In this document: positions 18,747-29,100 of the stretch, piece by piece
Position numbering within the stretch: position 1 is the first letter of the stretch
Layout: each line of letters opens with the position of its first letter
Assembly (NCBI GenBank): GCA_028690665.1
Contig: JAQVAV010000004.1
Coordinates: forward strand, 124,001-188,000
Length of the DNA: 64,000 nucleotides
Direction of reading: 5' to 3'
From: Paludibacter sp.
Lineage (GTDB): Bacteria; Bacteroidota; Bacteroidia; Bacteroidales; Paludibacteraceae
The notes under the pieces: generated by a model
What the model was told of the DNA's origin: nothing
The model's database searches: none
Seen by the model: the letters and a program-made list of their open reading frames with translations, nothing else
Translations under genes and position numbers: made by a program

Positions 18747-19970
18747 ATGATAAAAAAATCCACATTCTGCTTATTCTGGCCATCTCATTACTTACACTAC
18801 AAGGATATTCTCAAACAAAATTTTATCAAAATATCAATATTGACCCATTAAAAAAAGATTTTAGTAGAAAAGAAAGAATTTTTAAAAACAAAAGCTATTT
18901 TAAAGGATTCAACAAAAGCCTGTCTCAGAATGACAAAATATCACTTATGTTTCTGTATGCTTATATGCCTTTAAGTGATATTGCAGACCAATCTTTCGAC
19001 TATTTTAAATCAAATGTTGATTACTCTCTCAAAACAAAGGAACTGTTTAGCTGGGAAAATAAAATTCCGGATAGTATTTTCCTCCATTTTGTTTTACCCA
19101 TACGTGTTAACAACGAAAACTTAGATAAGGCCAGAGCCGTTTTTTCAAAGCTCTTTATCCCCGGTTGCAGGGACTTTCCATATACCAGGCTATATTGGGA
19201 GTGAACCAATGGACACATAAAAAAGTTACTTATACTCCTTCCGATGCACGAACAAGTTCTCCGCTTGCATCTCTCAAAACAGCCTACGGACGCTGTGGTG
19301 AAGAATCAACTTCCTTGGTTGCAGCCCTCTGAGCAGCAGGTATTCCGGCCCGTCATGTATACACCCCCCGTTGGGCACATACCGACGATAACCATGCCTG
19401 GGTCGAAGCATGGGCCGATGGGAAATGGAATTTTTTTGGTGCATGTGAACCCGAACCTGTACTAAATCTTGGGTGGTTCAATGCCCCGGCAAGCCGTGGA
19501 ATGCTTATGCATACAAAAGTATTTGGAAAATATCAGGGCCCCGAAGAAATAATGTCACAAACACCAAATTATCCTGAAATAAATGTCACATCTAATTATG
19601 TGCCCACAAGTAAAACAGAAATTTTAGTATTAGACGAGAACAATCATCCTGTTCAAAATGCCACTGTCGATTTCAAAATATATAATTACGCTGAATTTTA
19701 TACCGTTGCAAGAATATAAATTAACAAAATAGGAAAAACATTTCTCACGGCAGGCAAAGGAGATTTACTCGTATGGGCATCTAAAGAAGACAAATTCGGC
19801 TTCCAAGAAATAAATTCCGGAAAAGAAAAATAGGTCACATTGCACATAAATAAATCTGAAAGGGCAACATATTCGATAGACTTAGACATCATTCCTCTGG
19901 CTGAATCGGCAATTATTCCTGAGGTAAATGAGCAACAAAAAGAAAAAACAAGCTCAGGGTTATTCCATTG
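18747..19970 (+). pseudogene. Decayed transglutaminase-like domain protein
   Basis: Conceptual translation across frames gives a signal peptide (ILLILAISLLTL), then LPIRVNNENLD, VNQWTHKKVTYTPSDART, the catalytic-cysteine segment GRCGEEST, the histidine segment DDNHAWVEAW and NLGWFNAPASRGM. These are marks of a large exported transglutaminase-core protein of Bacteroidota. Breaks include a lost base in the A run at 18752-18758, a frameshift near 19190, a TGA in place of an arginine codon before AAGIPARHVYTP, and further stops after 19718. The C-terminal part expected of the family is missing. No functional product is plausible. Confidence 0.85.
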
Positions 19971-20033
19971 AACTTGGAGAACAAATGCTGAAAATCATAA
20001 AAACACTTTAGAATTGTAGAGCGGAGATTATTT

Positions 20034-20747
20034 TTACACTTTACGTCTGGTGGTAAAAGAAGAACTATATTCATCAAACCCGGATGAATTTCCCATAGAG
20101 ACAGCATGATTAAAAAATTTCATACTACTTTTTTGGGGCTCCCTTGCTGAAAAGTGAAATTCTTTTATACCGGTTCCTACCGCTATTTTTTTATATTATT
20201 TTCATCAATTCCAGCCCCGGCCATTAACGTAATTCGGAGTCCGGCTTTTTGCTGTAACAACCGAAATCCAGAAATTCCGGTTTCGGCCAAAGATGCACAA
20301 CCGGAAGTAAGAATTCTGTCACATCCTAAATCGATAATTTGTTCTAATGCCCCAAAAGCATCGGCACACATATCAAAAGCCCAGTGGAAAGTAACCGACA
20401 TGTTTCCGGCAGCTGCGATAAATTGTTTCATGTGCGGCACATCAATATTTCCATCAAGATATAAACAGCCAACTACGATTCCGTCCCCTACATTTTTTTT
20501 AATATATTTCAATACCCCGAAGCATTGTTTTCACCTCTTGTCCCGAATACAAAAAATCGCCACCACGCAGACGAATAATAACATAAAATTTAATATTTAG
20601 AACTTCTCTGGCTTGAGAAATTTCACCATAAGAAGGAGTAATTCCACCCTCTGAAGCCGCCCAACAAAGTTCAACTCTCTGAACACCTGCCAGTTACGCA
20701 CCAAAACAACTATCTACGGAATTTGCTCAGACTTCAAAACTAAATAT
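20034..20747 (-). pseudogene. cutC: Decayed copper homeostasis protein CutC
   Basis: Read on the minus strand, fragments match CutC from end to end: VELCWAASEGGITPSYGEI, FYVIIRLRGGDFLYSG, an intact stretch ending ITLMAGAGIDENN at 20183, then TGIKEFHFSAREPQKSSM and a tail ending at 20034. The expected start codon is ATA (20747-20745), two in-frame stops replace Cys and Gln codons near the N terminus, and frameshifts occur near 20512 and in the A/T run near 20190. It converges on the transglutaminase pseudogene. Both appear to be relics that have not yet been deleted. Confidence 0.85.
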
Positions 20748-20809
20748 AAAAAAAGCCGATGACAAATGCCAACGGCTATAAATATCAGTCTACTATTTTT
20801 CTCTTTGTA

Positions 20810-22333
20810 TTACTTAGCATAACTTACAGCCCGGGTCTCACGAATCACCGTAATTTTAACCTGTCCCGGATAAGTCATCTCATCCTGAATCTTCTTTGCA
20901 ATATCAAACGACAACAATTCTGTTTCTTTGTCGTCCATTTTGTCAGCACCAACAATTACACGCAATTCCCGGCCAGCCTGAATAGCATAAGTTTTCACTA
21001 CGCCCGGATAAGAAAGTGCTAAGTTTTCAAGATCATTCAAACGTTTAATATATGCCTCCACAATCTCGCGACGCGCTCCGGGACGTGCTCCTGAAATAGC
21101 ATCACAAACCTGAACAACCGGAGCAATCAGCGATTCCATTTCCACTTCATCGTGGTGAGCCCCAATTGCATTACAAATGTCCGGTTTTTCTTTAAATTTT
21201 TCGGCAAGACGCATACCTAAAATTGCATGTGGCAATTCCGGTTCATCGTCCGGCACCTTACCTATATCATGTAGCAAACCTGCACGTTTTGCTTTTTTCG
21301 GGTTCAGGCCTAATTCCGATGCCATAGTTGCACACAAGTTTGCCACCTCACGGGAGTGTTGCAACAAATTTTGTCCGTATGAAGAACGATACTTCATTTT
21401 TCCAACCATACGAATCAGTTCAGGATGAAGTCCATGAATTCCAAGGTCTATTGTTGTTCGTTTCCCTACCTCAATTATTTCTTCTTCAACCTGTTTGCGC
21501 ACCTTATTTACCACTTCTTCAATACGGGCAGGGTGAATACGACCATCAGTTACTAACTGGTGCAATGACAAACGGGCAATTTCTCGCCGAACCGGATCAA
21601 ACGCAGAGAGAACTATGGCTTCGGGTGTATCATCAACAATAATTTCTACTCCCGTTGCAGCTTCCAATGCTCGGATATTACGTCCCTCTCGACCAATAAT
21701 ACGTCCTTTAATTTCATCCGATTCAATATGAAATACTGTTACCGAATTCTCAATAGCAGTTTCGGTAGCAACCCGCTGAATGCTCTGAATGACAACTTTT
21801 TTGGCTTCCTTGTTAGCTGTCATTTTAGCCTCTTCCATAATATCGTTTATATACGACATTGCATTAGTGCGGGCTTCTTCTTTCAAAGACTCAACCAAAC
21901 GTTCCTTAGCCTGTTCTGCAGATAATCCCGAGATAGTTTCAAGTTCAGACTGAGCTTGATGCATTAAATGGTCTAACTCTTTATTTCTGCTTTCCAACAA
22001 TGTAAGTTGCTGTTCGTGTGTCTCTCTCAGGACTTCTACTTCATTTGATTTTCGCTGCAATTCTCCCTGCCGCTGATTTAGCTGCATTTCGCGTTGCTGC
22101 ATTTTTACTTCTTTTTCCTGAAGTTTCGCATTCTTCTGTTGAACAAATTGTTCATGTTCCGATTTAAGAGCTATGAATTTCTCTTTTGCTTCAATGAGTT
22201 TATTCTTTTTCAGCAATTCAGCTTCAGCCTCGGCTTCCCGAAGAGCTTTCTTATTGAATACTCGAAACATAAGAAAAGTTCCTCCGGCTCCAACAACCAA
22301 AGCAATTAAACCTGTTATTATTATTGATGTCAT
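20810..22333 (-). CDS. rny: Ribonuclease Y
   Basis: A membrane-anchored endoribonuclease that starts mRNA decay. The 507-aa protein has an N-terminal membrane helix (residues 3-24), a long charged coiled coil to about residue 185, a KH RNA-binding domain with [15 protein letters not shown] near residue 210, and an HD domain with LLHDIGK and [10 protein letters not shown] around residues 345-390 for metal-dependent hydrolysis. The C terminus ends [10 protein letters not shown], as usual for the family. It lies about 140 bp downstream of zapA on the same strand; that gap holds no structure I can name. Confidence 0.96.
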   Translation of the reverse strand: MTSIIITGLIALVVGAGGTFLMFRVFNKKALREAEAEAELLKKNKLIEAKEKFIALKSEHEQFVQQKNAKLQEKEVKMQQREMQLNQRQGELQRKSNEVEVLRETHEQQLTLLESRNKELDHLMHQAQSELETISGLSAEQAKERLVESLKEEARTNAMSYINDIMEEAKMTANKEAKKVVIQSIQRVATETAIENSVTVFHIESDEIKGRIIGREGRNIRALEAATGVEIIVDDTPEAIVLSAFDPVRREIARLSLHQLVTDGRIHPARIEEVVNKVRKQVEEEIIEVGKRTTIDLGIHGLHPELIRMVGKMKYRSSYGQNLLQHSREVANLCATMASELGLNPKKAKRAGLLHDIGKVPDDEPELPHAILGMRLAEKFKEKPDICNAIGAHHDEVEMESLIAPVVQVCDAISGARPGARREIVEAYIKRLNDLENLALSYPGVVKTYAIQAGRELRVIVGADKMDDKETELLSFDIAKKIQDEMTYPGQVKITVIRETRAVSYAK

Positions 22334-22476
22334 ATTGAAAATTTAATTGTATATAAGTTTTTTTATAGTTTTTACAAAAAAAAAGCATTTCGAAAACAAA
22401 ACCACCTGAAAATCAATATTTCTCAAGTAATTCTATCAACGGAATGCGGCAAAATTGTAACGTACTTACAAAGAAA

Positions 22477-22773
22477 TTAATCCTGTTTTGCAAGCAACTG
22501 TTTTAATTCTTCATCAAGGCTTTTGATTTTTTCAGCCATAGGTACCAGGTCGTTATTCATTCCCTGTTTTGATAAAGCAACGGCCAATCTGAAAGCAACA
22601 AGTATAAGTATCTCTTCAGTAGCACGTTGACGATAAATTTTTTGGAATTCATCCAAATATTTTACTACCAGTTTCTCTGCTCTACGATATATTTCCTCGT
22701 CTTTTCTTGGAATATTCAGAGGAATTCTGAAACCTCCAATCTGGACATGGATTTTAAATTCGTTTTTATCCAT
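22477..22773 (-). CDS. zapA: Cell division protein ZapA
   Basis: A small cytosolic protein that bundles FtsZ filaments at the division ring. The 98-aa sequence has the ZapA layout: an N-terminal beta region (KIHVQIGGFRIPLNIPRKDEE), a middle helix with ILILVAFRLAVAL, and a C-terminal helical tail. It starts 5 bp after a small coiled-coil protein gene, a common Bacteroidota pairing. The ZapA dimer/tetramer assembly cannot be confirmed from sequence alone. Confidence 0.85.
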   Translation of the reverse strand: MDKNEFKIHVQIGGFRIPLNIPRKDEEIYRRAEKLVVKYLDEFQKIYRQRATEEILILVAFRLAVALSKQGMNNDLVPMAEKIKSLDEELKQLLAKQD

Positions 22774-22778
22774 ACGCT

Positions 22779-23072
22779 CTATTCATCAAGAAGCGCTATA
22801 CATTTATCAATTTCCCGCACCATTTTATTAATTTTCTCTTTAGACACGTTTTTTTCATCTTCTGACAAGACTAAACTCCGTGCAATTTTCAAATGGTCGT
22901 AATCATTCCGAAGTTCCAGAATTTCCTTATGTGCAAGCATTAAATCATGTTGTTTTCTTTCAAGTTCTACTTGCAATAAATCATTCTGTTCCTTTAATGA
23001 CTCATATTTAGAGATTAATCTTCGCAATTTAATCTCAAACGCGCTAACTAACTCTTCGTATTTATTGGTCAT
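22779..23072 (-). CDS. Coiled-coil protein preceding zapA (possible ZapB-like role)
   Basis: A 97-aa protein with heptad-like spacing of hydrophobic residues through most of its length (RRLISKYESLKEQNDLLQVE and onward), no signal peptide and no known catalytic motif. It is immediately upstream of zapA on the same strand with a 5-bp gap, so the two are co-transcribed. By analogy with the proteobacterial ZapA-ZapB pair it may help organise the division ring, but this is inferred from context and coiled-coil shape, not from recognised homology. Confidence 0.7.
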   Translation of the reverse strand: MTNKYEELVSAFEIKLRRLISKYESLKEQNDLLQVELERKQHDLMLAHKEILELRNDYDHLKIARSLVLSEDEKNVSKEKINKMVREIDKCIALLDE

Positions 23073-23409
23073 TTCATCGGTAAATTCCTTACAAAAATAT
23101 AGAATAGACTTGAATTAGTAAAATTTATTACAAAAAAACATCAAAAAATATTATATAATAAGACGATATAATATACAACCATTGTTTAAAACTGGAAGAT
23201 ATAAGATTAATTTTATTTCAACAATTAAAAACAAATCACAATAAAAATCCACTTTATCACTTTCGCAAAAACGATTTTGCAAATTATACATTTAAATGAT
23301 AAACAATGCTGCCATTACAAACAATCAATCATTATCAACAAAAACAAGACTTTATTATTTGGGGTATAAAACAATTTAATTTAAATTTGAAATTTTATTT
23401 TCATGCAGC
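23073..23409. other. AT-rich divergent intergenic region
   Basis: This 337-bp gap separates the divergently transcribed coiled-coil/zapA genes and the TPR regulator. It is very rich in A and T and must hold promoters for both directions. I see no clear TTTG-N18-TAnnTTTG pair, RNA gene, repeat or missed coding frame. Confidence 0.5.
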
Positions 23410-25044
23410 ATGTTCAAATCAACCAAGCATACAATAGTATTTATCAGCATATTATTGAGTAGTTTCAGTTGCTCAAAAATCCAACCTGACCTCAAAACAG
23501 CAGAAAGTATTTTTATTTCCAACCCGGATTCAGCTCAGGCTATCTTAGACAAAATCAATGTAAAAAACCTGAACCCGGCATCCAGAGCAAAACATGCGCT
23601 GCTCCAACTAAAAGTATACAGCCAGTTCACTATTTTCCCTCAAAATGACTCTTTAATCAGGATTGCAACAAGTTATTTTGATCAAAATTCTCCGGCTGAT
23701 GCAGGATTTTCGTGGTTATATAAATCGATATTCGAAAGAAATTATGGTTATAAGGAGGAACAGGCAGAGTCTTTACTAAAAGCAGAAGAGTTTGCAAAAA
23801 AGTCAGACGACCATCGATTGAAAGCCAATATATATTGCGAAAAAGCGGATATATACGACGAACAAAAAAACAATGACATGACTCTTAAGTTAAGACAAGA
23901 AGGGCTTCAAGAATATGTTTTAGCCAAAGACACCTACAATATCTCCCTGACAGCACTCATGATTGGGTTATATTACCTAAATATAAATCCATCACCCAAG
24001 GATAGCACACAGAAATATCTATCGCAAGCCCTTGAACTTGCTAAAATAATAAAAGACACTATATTAATATCAACCACCTATAAAGTAATCGGAAACACAT
24101 ATTTTATTACTAAGGACTACCACACAGCGTTAAAATATTATCTGCTATCTCCAACTACAAACACAGAAACTTATGACTATAACAAATGGACTAATATTGC
24201 ATGGTGTTACTATGAGCTAGGGCACTTAGATTCGGCAAAATTATATTGTTCAAAAATAAAATTTCCCCACAATACTCAAAGTTATCTTTTTTATCAAATA
24301 GATCAGTTCTACTACAATATATTAAAGCATATAAGTAAAGACGAAGGTAATATAGGAAAGGCTTTTTATTATGCAGAAAAAGAAGCAGAAATAAAGGATT
24401 CTATCAGTAAGATTAATCTGCGTAACAGTTTTGCCGGACTAGAAAAAAAATATAATTACGACAAACTTAGAATAAAAAATACAAAGCTTGAATTACAATA
24501 TAAGCAACGAGGCATCATAATTCTTTTTGTCATATTGACTCTTAGTTTACTGATAATTATGTTTATATTCAAGAACTATCAAAACAACAAAGACCAGCTA
24601 CATATCCAACAACAGCTAAATGATCAAAAAAGAAAATTATTGGAAAAAGTGATAGAAAACAACGAGCTTTTACAAAGGCAAAACAGAATTCAACAAATAC
24701 TGCTTCAGAATGTAGAAAATTTTAAAACTCAAACATTTAAAGCCAGTTTGATTTCAGGAAAAAGGAATGCTCCGGAAGATATAAAATCAATTAAAGATGA
24801 AATAATAATCTATGCCGATACCTCGTATAATAATATATCCCGAAGGCTCTCCGAACAATTTCCCCGGCTTACAGAAAGAGACATTTTCATCTGTTGTATG
24901 TTACTTAATGAGTTTGATACTGGAATGATTGCAACAATACTGGAAGTCAAAACAGAATCAATAAACATCCATAGAAGCAGACTCAGAAAAAAACTTTCCA
25001 TTAAAAACGAAACAAATCTTATCGATTACTTAAAAACCTTCTAA
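23410..25044 (+). CDS. Membrane TPR protein with C-terminal LuxR-like helix-turn-helix
   Basis: A 544-aa regulator of a design common in Bacteroidota. It has a signal segment ending in SSFSCSK (a poor lipobox, so lipid attachment is doubtful), about 300 residues of helical TPR-like repeats predicted outside the cytoplasm, one membrane helix at about residues 365-390 (IIILFVILTLSLLIIMFIF), a coiled coil, and a C-terminal helix-turn-helix (LTERDIFICCMLL to INIHRSRLRKKL). It could bind DNA while anchored in the membrane, sensing through the repeats. A 39-aa peptide gene lies 187 bp downstream on the same strand. The ligand and targets are unknown. Confidence 0.8.
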   Translation: MFKSTKHTIVFISILLSSFSCSKIQPDLKTAESIFISNPDSAQAILDKINVKNLNPASRAKHALLQLKVYSQFTIFPQNDSLIRIATSYFDQNSPADAGFSWLYKSIFERNYGYKEEQAESLLKAEEFAKKSDDHRLKANIYCEKADIYDEQKNNDMTLKLRQEGLQEYVLAKDTYNISLTALMIGLYYLNINPSPKDSTQKYLSQALELAKIIKDTILISTTYKVIGNTYFITKDYHTALKYYLLSPTTNTETYDYNKWTNIAWCYYELGHLDSAKLYCSKIKFPHNTQSYLFYQIDQFYYNILKHISKDEGNIGKAFYYAEKEAEIKDSISKINLRNSFAGLEKKYNYDKLRIKNTKLELQYKQRGIIILFVILTLSLLIIMFIFKNYQNNKDQLHIQQQLNDQKRKLLEKVIENNELLQRQNRIQQILLQNVENFKTQTFKASLISGKRNAPEDIKSIKDEIIIYADTSYNNISRRLSEQFPRLTERDIFICCMLLNEFDTGMIATILEVKTESINIHRSRLRKKLSIKNETNLIDYLKTF

Positions 25045-25231
25045 AAAACAATAGGTTTTACTCCAATTTTTTACATGTATATATATTTGTTAATGTATAG
25101 ATTCATAAATCACTGACATATAGCATTATACAAAAGTTAAATAATTTTTTGTATATAAAATATTTTTTGTTAAAACAGAAAATATTTGTAGTATTTTATA
25201 TTACTTTGAAAAAATAAAAAATCATACAAAT

Positions 25232-25351
25232 ATGAAAACGACACTCAAATTTTATTATTTAATCTTAGCATTTAATTACAAGCAGTGCCTAAAATTAGAG
25301 AAGGGTGATGGAGACAACGATCCACCTATAGTACGACCTCCTCACAAATAA
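25232..25351 (+). CDS. Small peptide, 39 aa, with proline- and glycine/aspartate-rich tail
   Basis: ATG to TAA encodes a peptide with a short hydrophobic N-terminal half (LKFYYLILAF) and a polar tail, EKGDGDNDPPIVRPPHK. A TTAC-TTTG motif resembling a -7 element lies about 25 bp upstream. The hydrophobic part is short for a signal peptide and contains no clear cleavage site. Such peptides are sometimes found beside TPR/HTH regulators in Bacteroidales, but I cannot tie it to a family. It could be an exported peptide, the remnant of a longer gene, or a chance frame. Confidence 0.45.
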   Translation: MKTTLKFYYLILAFNYKQCLKLEKGDGDNDPPIVRPPHK

Positions 25352-25476
25352 TTTTGTAATGCTTCTGAACTATTTTCTTAATGTTTATCCTTTGCTACAT
25401 TTTAACTCTATTTTGTTTACAATTTTTATCTATTTGTTTGACGTTATTAGTATGTGATTTTGCCTGAGTCTTATTA

Positions 25477-25510
25477 AAAGTGTCTGCTTAAATGCGGACA
25501 CTTTTTTTAT
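25477..25510 (+). terminator. Rho-independent terminator
   Basis: AAAGTGTCTGC and GCGGACACTTT form an 11-bp stem with one G-T wobble and a 6-nt loop, followed by seven T residues. It ends the transcript carrying the 39-aa peptide, which supports that region being transcribed. Confidence 0.85.
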
Positions 25511-25647
25511 TTACACAGCCTGCACTATGTATGATACTGGTCTAATATTTTGAGAATTTAATTGTTTTTATTCAACAAAGATGATTATTATAATGATTTT
25601 TTATATCTTGCGCAAGAAAACCACATACACATAAAAAACAACAGGTT

Positions 25648-25956
25648 ATGACAAGGGAAGAGTTTATAGAAAAACTAAGAGAAGTAAAAATAGCATATTC
25701 ATTCTTCAAAAAAAATAAGTATGAAGTTATGTTTGTAACAAACGATTATATTGTTTTTTCTCGAAATGAAGGACGCACGTATGGCATGATCAAAGTTGAT
25801 GCTTTATATAAAATGTATTGCGAATGTGAAAAAATAAACTCGGAAATTATTAAAAATTATATGAAGGTTGCAGATATGGGCGCTGCCTACGGAATAATGG
25901 TTTGTGGAGGTTTTTATGATGAAGACAGCAAACGGGTAGATAATATGGATGATTAA
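25648..25956 (+). CDS. Hypothetical protein, 102 aa
   Basis: I do not recognise a family. The frame starts after a TATG following a short spacer and encodes a soluble-looking, basic-then-acidic protein: a charged N-terminal helix (MTREEFIEKLREVKIAYSFF), a mixed middle, a glycine-containing hydrophobic stretch (AAYGIMVCGGFYD) and an acidic end (VDNMDD). There is no signal peptide or membrane helix. It is flanked by terminators on both sides, so it is probably a single-gene transcript. Confidence 0.6.
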   Translation: MTREEFIEKLREVKIAYSFFKKNKYEVMFVTNDYIVFSRNEGRTYGMIKVDALYKMYCECEKINSEIIKNYMKVADMGAAYGIMVCGGFYDEDSKRVDNMDD

Positions 25957-25985
25957 ATAAAACACACAACCATCTGCAAGCAAAA

Positions 25986-26020
25986 TTCTCTGAGAAAACT
26001 TAATTTTTCAGAGAACTTTG
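25986..26020 (+). terminator. Terminator after the 102-aa gene
   Basis: TTCTCTGA and TCAGAGAA form an 8-bp stem around a 14-nt A/T-rich loop, followed by TTTGTTTTT. The T-rich tail suits the plus-strand gene upstream. Confidence 0.7.
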
Positions 26021-26138
26021 TTTTTATAAACACACAATCTCAAAAATAGGATAAATAGATCTTTATCTACGACCTTGATAACTGATCAATATTTTTTACG
26101 ATTGCATTCTAAATACACGGCAACATGAACATGGAAAA

Positions 26139-29100
26139 TCAATGAACTAGTAATTTCGCCTGATAAGTCAATAAATTTGTATGTTCCGGAAATAAACGAA
26201 GTATATAAAGGCCTTTTTGATGAATAGCCGGAATAATATTTCCTGTAAGATTATTAGAATATATAATTCTTCCGGAAATATCAGTTAGTTCATATTTAGA
26301 AAAGCTCAAGGAAGAAGTAATTTTTATTTTGGAGTTAACTCCAACCGGATTAGGAAAAAAGGCTTGTTGTTTTCCTATAGAAATCAATCCGGTTTCATTA
26401 TCATTTTGAATCTGAATAATTTCTTCGTTTGTTAGAGCTATATCGTACACATAAAAATCATCAATAGTTCCATTAAAATCGATATTATCAGAAGCTACAG
26501 ATGTGTCCCACCACTGTGTACGACCAATATAATTGCGGGAATTGGATCCAATTTCAGTCAACTGATAGGGTTCATACGCAATGGAAGTCGAATTTGCAGT
26601 TTGAGATCCATTCAGATAAATTTTAGTTGTTTTCGTTTTAGCATCATAGGTAAGTGCAATCAAATCTTCTCTACCCACGGCTAATGAACTGGAAGAATTA
26701 ATCAGAGTTGTTGTACCTCCATTATATTTAAAGCCAGCAGTAAAAGCATTGGCACGAAGCAAAAGGCTATTAGTGCTGGCTGAACCAAAATCAAGAATTC
26801 GCGGTTGATTTGCCAAGGATGCCGGTTTTATCTTTACTAAAAAGCTATAACTGCGTAAATCATTTAGCATTCCTGCAGGAGCCATTGCATAACCGTTTGT
26901 ACTAAACCCGGATGCTGTATTTGCAGTAGTATTGAGCGTACCATCAATCACCGCAGAGCCATAAACTGCAGCATCATTACCTTTACCTGACTTATCACTG
27001 ACATATCTTTGTCCATCAAGAGTATATTCATCCTCTGTTTCAAATTTATAGGCAATCTTTTTGTTTTGAGTAATATCCCGAGGATGAATTACGACATTAA
27101 AATTTTTAGATTTTCCGCTAACGGTTGCTGTAAGTGTAACATTGGTTTCAGTTAAAGATAATGTCACAAGGCCTGTATTGGATATTAAAGATGTATTTGA
27201 GGATGTCCAGCTTACAGTAGTTCCGGAAGAGGTCGTTGTGGGCAAAACGACATCAGTATAAATATTCTGCGGTACGGACAAGGATTCAAGATCAGCAGCT
27301 CCAGATAAAGAACTATCAAATGTGTAGGACGAACTTATTGCTGTGAGTTGTTTAACCTCATCCTGATTGATAGCACGACTATAAATACGGCAATCTTCAA
27401 TCCAGCCTACAAACCCACCTAAAATCACATCTCCGAGCGTAAGATCATCCACGCTTATACTTTGGTCAATTAATCCATTCCGATAAATCTTTAATGTCCC
27501 ATTTTCGTAAGTCATCGACAAATTGAAATATTGCAACTTGGTTGGAGTATACCACACGCCACCCGTTCCGCGCGAAGTCGTTTGCCAAACGTCTGAAGTT
27601 CCCAACAGATTCTGACTATTATAAACTACATGACCAATCTTCACATACGGTTTTTGAGTTGTACCATTTAAGCCATAAGTAATATTCCCCATTTTGAATA
27701 TAGTTCCGCTATAGGCGCCTTCATAAATATATGGAGTCAGTGAAACCGAAAAAGAATCCGGAGCAGTAACCGTAATAGTTGCCGAAGTTTCAGCAGTTGA
27801 GACCAAAACTCCATCTGTCGTATATGCTGTTCCATTTACATCTCCAGTAAATTTCTCATCGACAAGCAAACCCCGTTCCAGATTAGTTGTATAGGCAGGC
27901 AATGCCCACTCGCTGTGAATAGCCGTACAAAATCCCTTCGGACAAGAAGAACTCACAATCCAATCATAATAATTGCCATGCATCCAGACAAGTTTCAAGG
28001 GTGTATCACCCGAATTTTGCACACAGTATGGACGTACATTATTTAATGAGGAATTAGATGTAATTTGTTCGGTTGAACTAATGTCTCCTTTTTCATCAAC
28101 CGTAAACTTTTTCAACTCATATACGGTACCATTGTCTCCTACCACGGGTACAGAACAGTAAACTATATTCGGTTGCTGATCATCTATCGCCATTCCTCCG
28201 CTGTAGCAAAGTTCAAGACCTGCCGACTGATGAAATTTACCTCCACCATAAGCCAAAAATGTCTTGCGCCAACTATTTCCTGTCCATTTTACATAATAAT
28301 AGTTATGCGTGTTTTTATCATTACTGATTTGCACCATTGCAATAACAGGATTTCCATCTGTATCAAGCGTCGCTTGCCAAACCCAATCGCGTTGATCGGT
28401 AGGAGTATCTACCACAGCGTAAGGATAAGATGATGGATAAGTGGTTTTATTCACATTATGTACCCCGTTTGCTATTGTCGAAAGAGTTGTTCCCTGTATA
28501 TCTTTAAGCTGTTTTGTATTAATATCTACATAATTAAAATACACATAATTTGGATATTCATTATCAGGATGGCCTGTTGTATAAGTCAGGTAAATTTTAT
28601 CCTTTCCGTTCGAATAATACTTGCAATACGGTCTCGCACCGGTAGACTGTATCATTTGATAAGGTCCCCAATCAAAATTACAATCATCATTCTCATCCGG
28701 GATAGAGATTCGTGCAATAGTCGGATGCCAGTTAATTCCACGCCAACATAAATAGATATGATCCGGATCATCGGATAAAATGAAAGGAGACGGATAAGTA
28801 GTATTATCAGCCGTGATAAGTTTTTTTTCTGTTCCTAAAGAAGTTATATCCCCGGGTTTCTTCGAGATACGATAATAAAAACAGGCTTCATCCGTATGCC
28901 TCGAATAAAATATCATAATGCGTTCATCGGGTAAAACCAGAAACGAAGGACTGTCATGATCATCCGGTTGAAAATAGGAACGAATCAGTACCTCATTATT
29001 TTTCCCTGTATTAAAATTTTGCTGAGTAGCCTTAATATTTCCATGTACATCAATATAACCAATATAAGTATTATTGATAGTACCGGACTCATTTTGGTAA

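Noticed and set aside
19244-19719. Short open frames within 19.2-19.7 kb as independent genes
   Set aside because: They are pieces of one damaged transglutaminase-like gene; the catalytic motifs connect across the stops.
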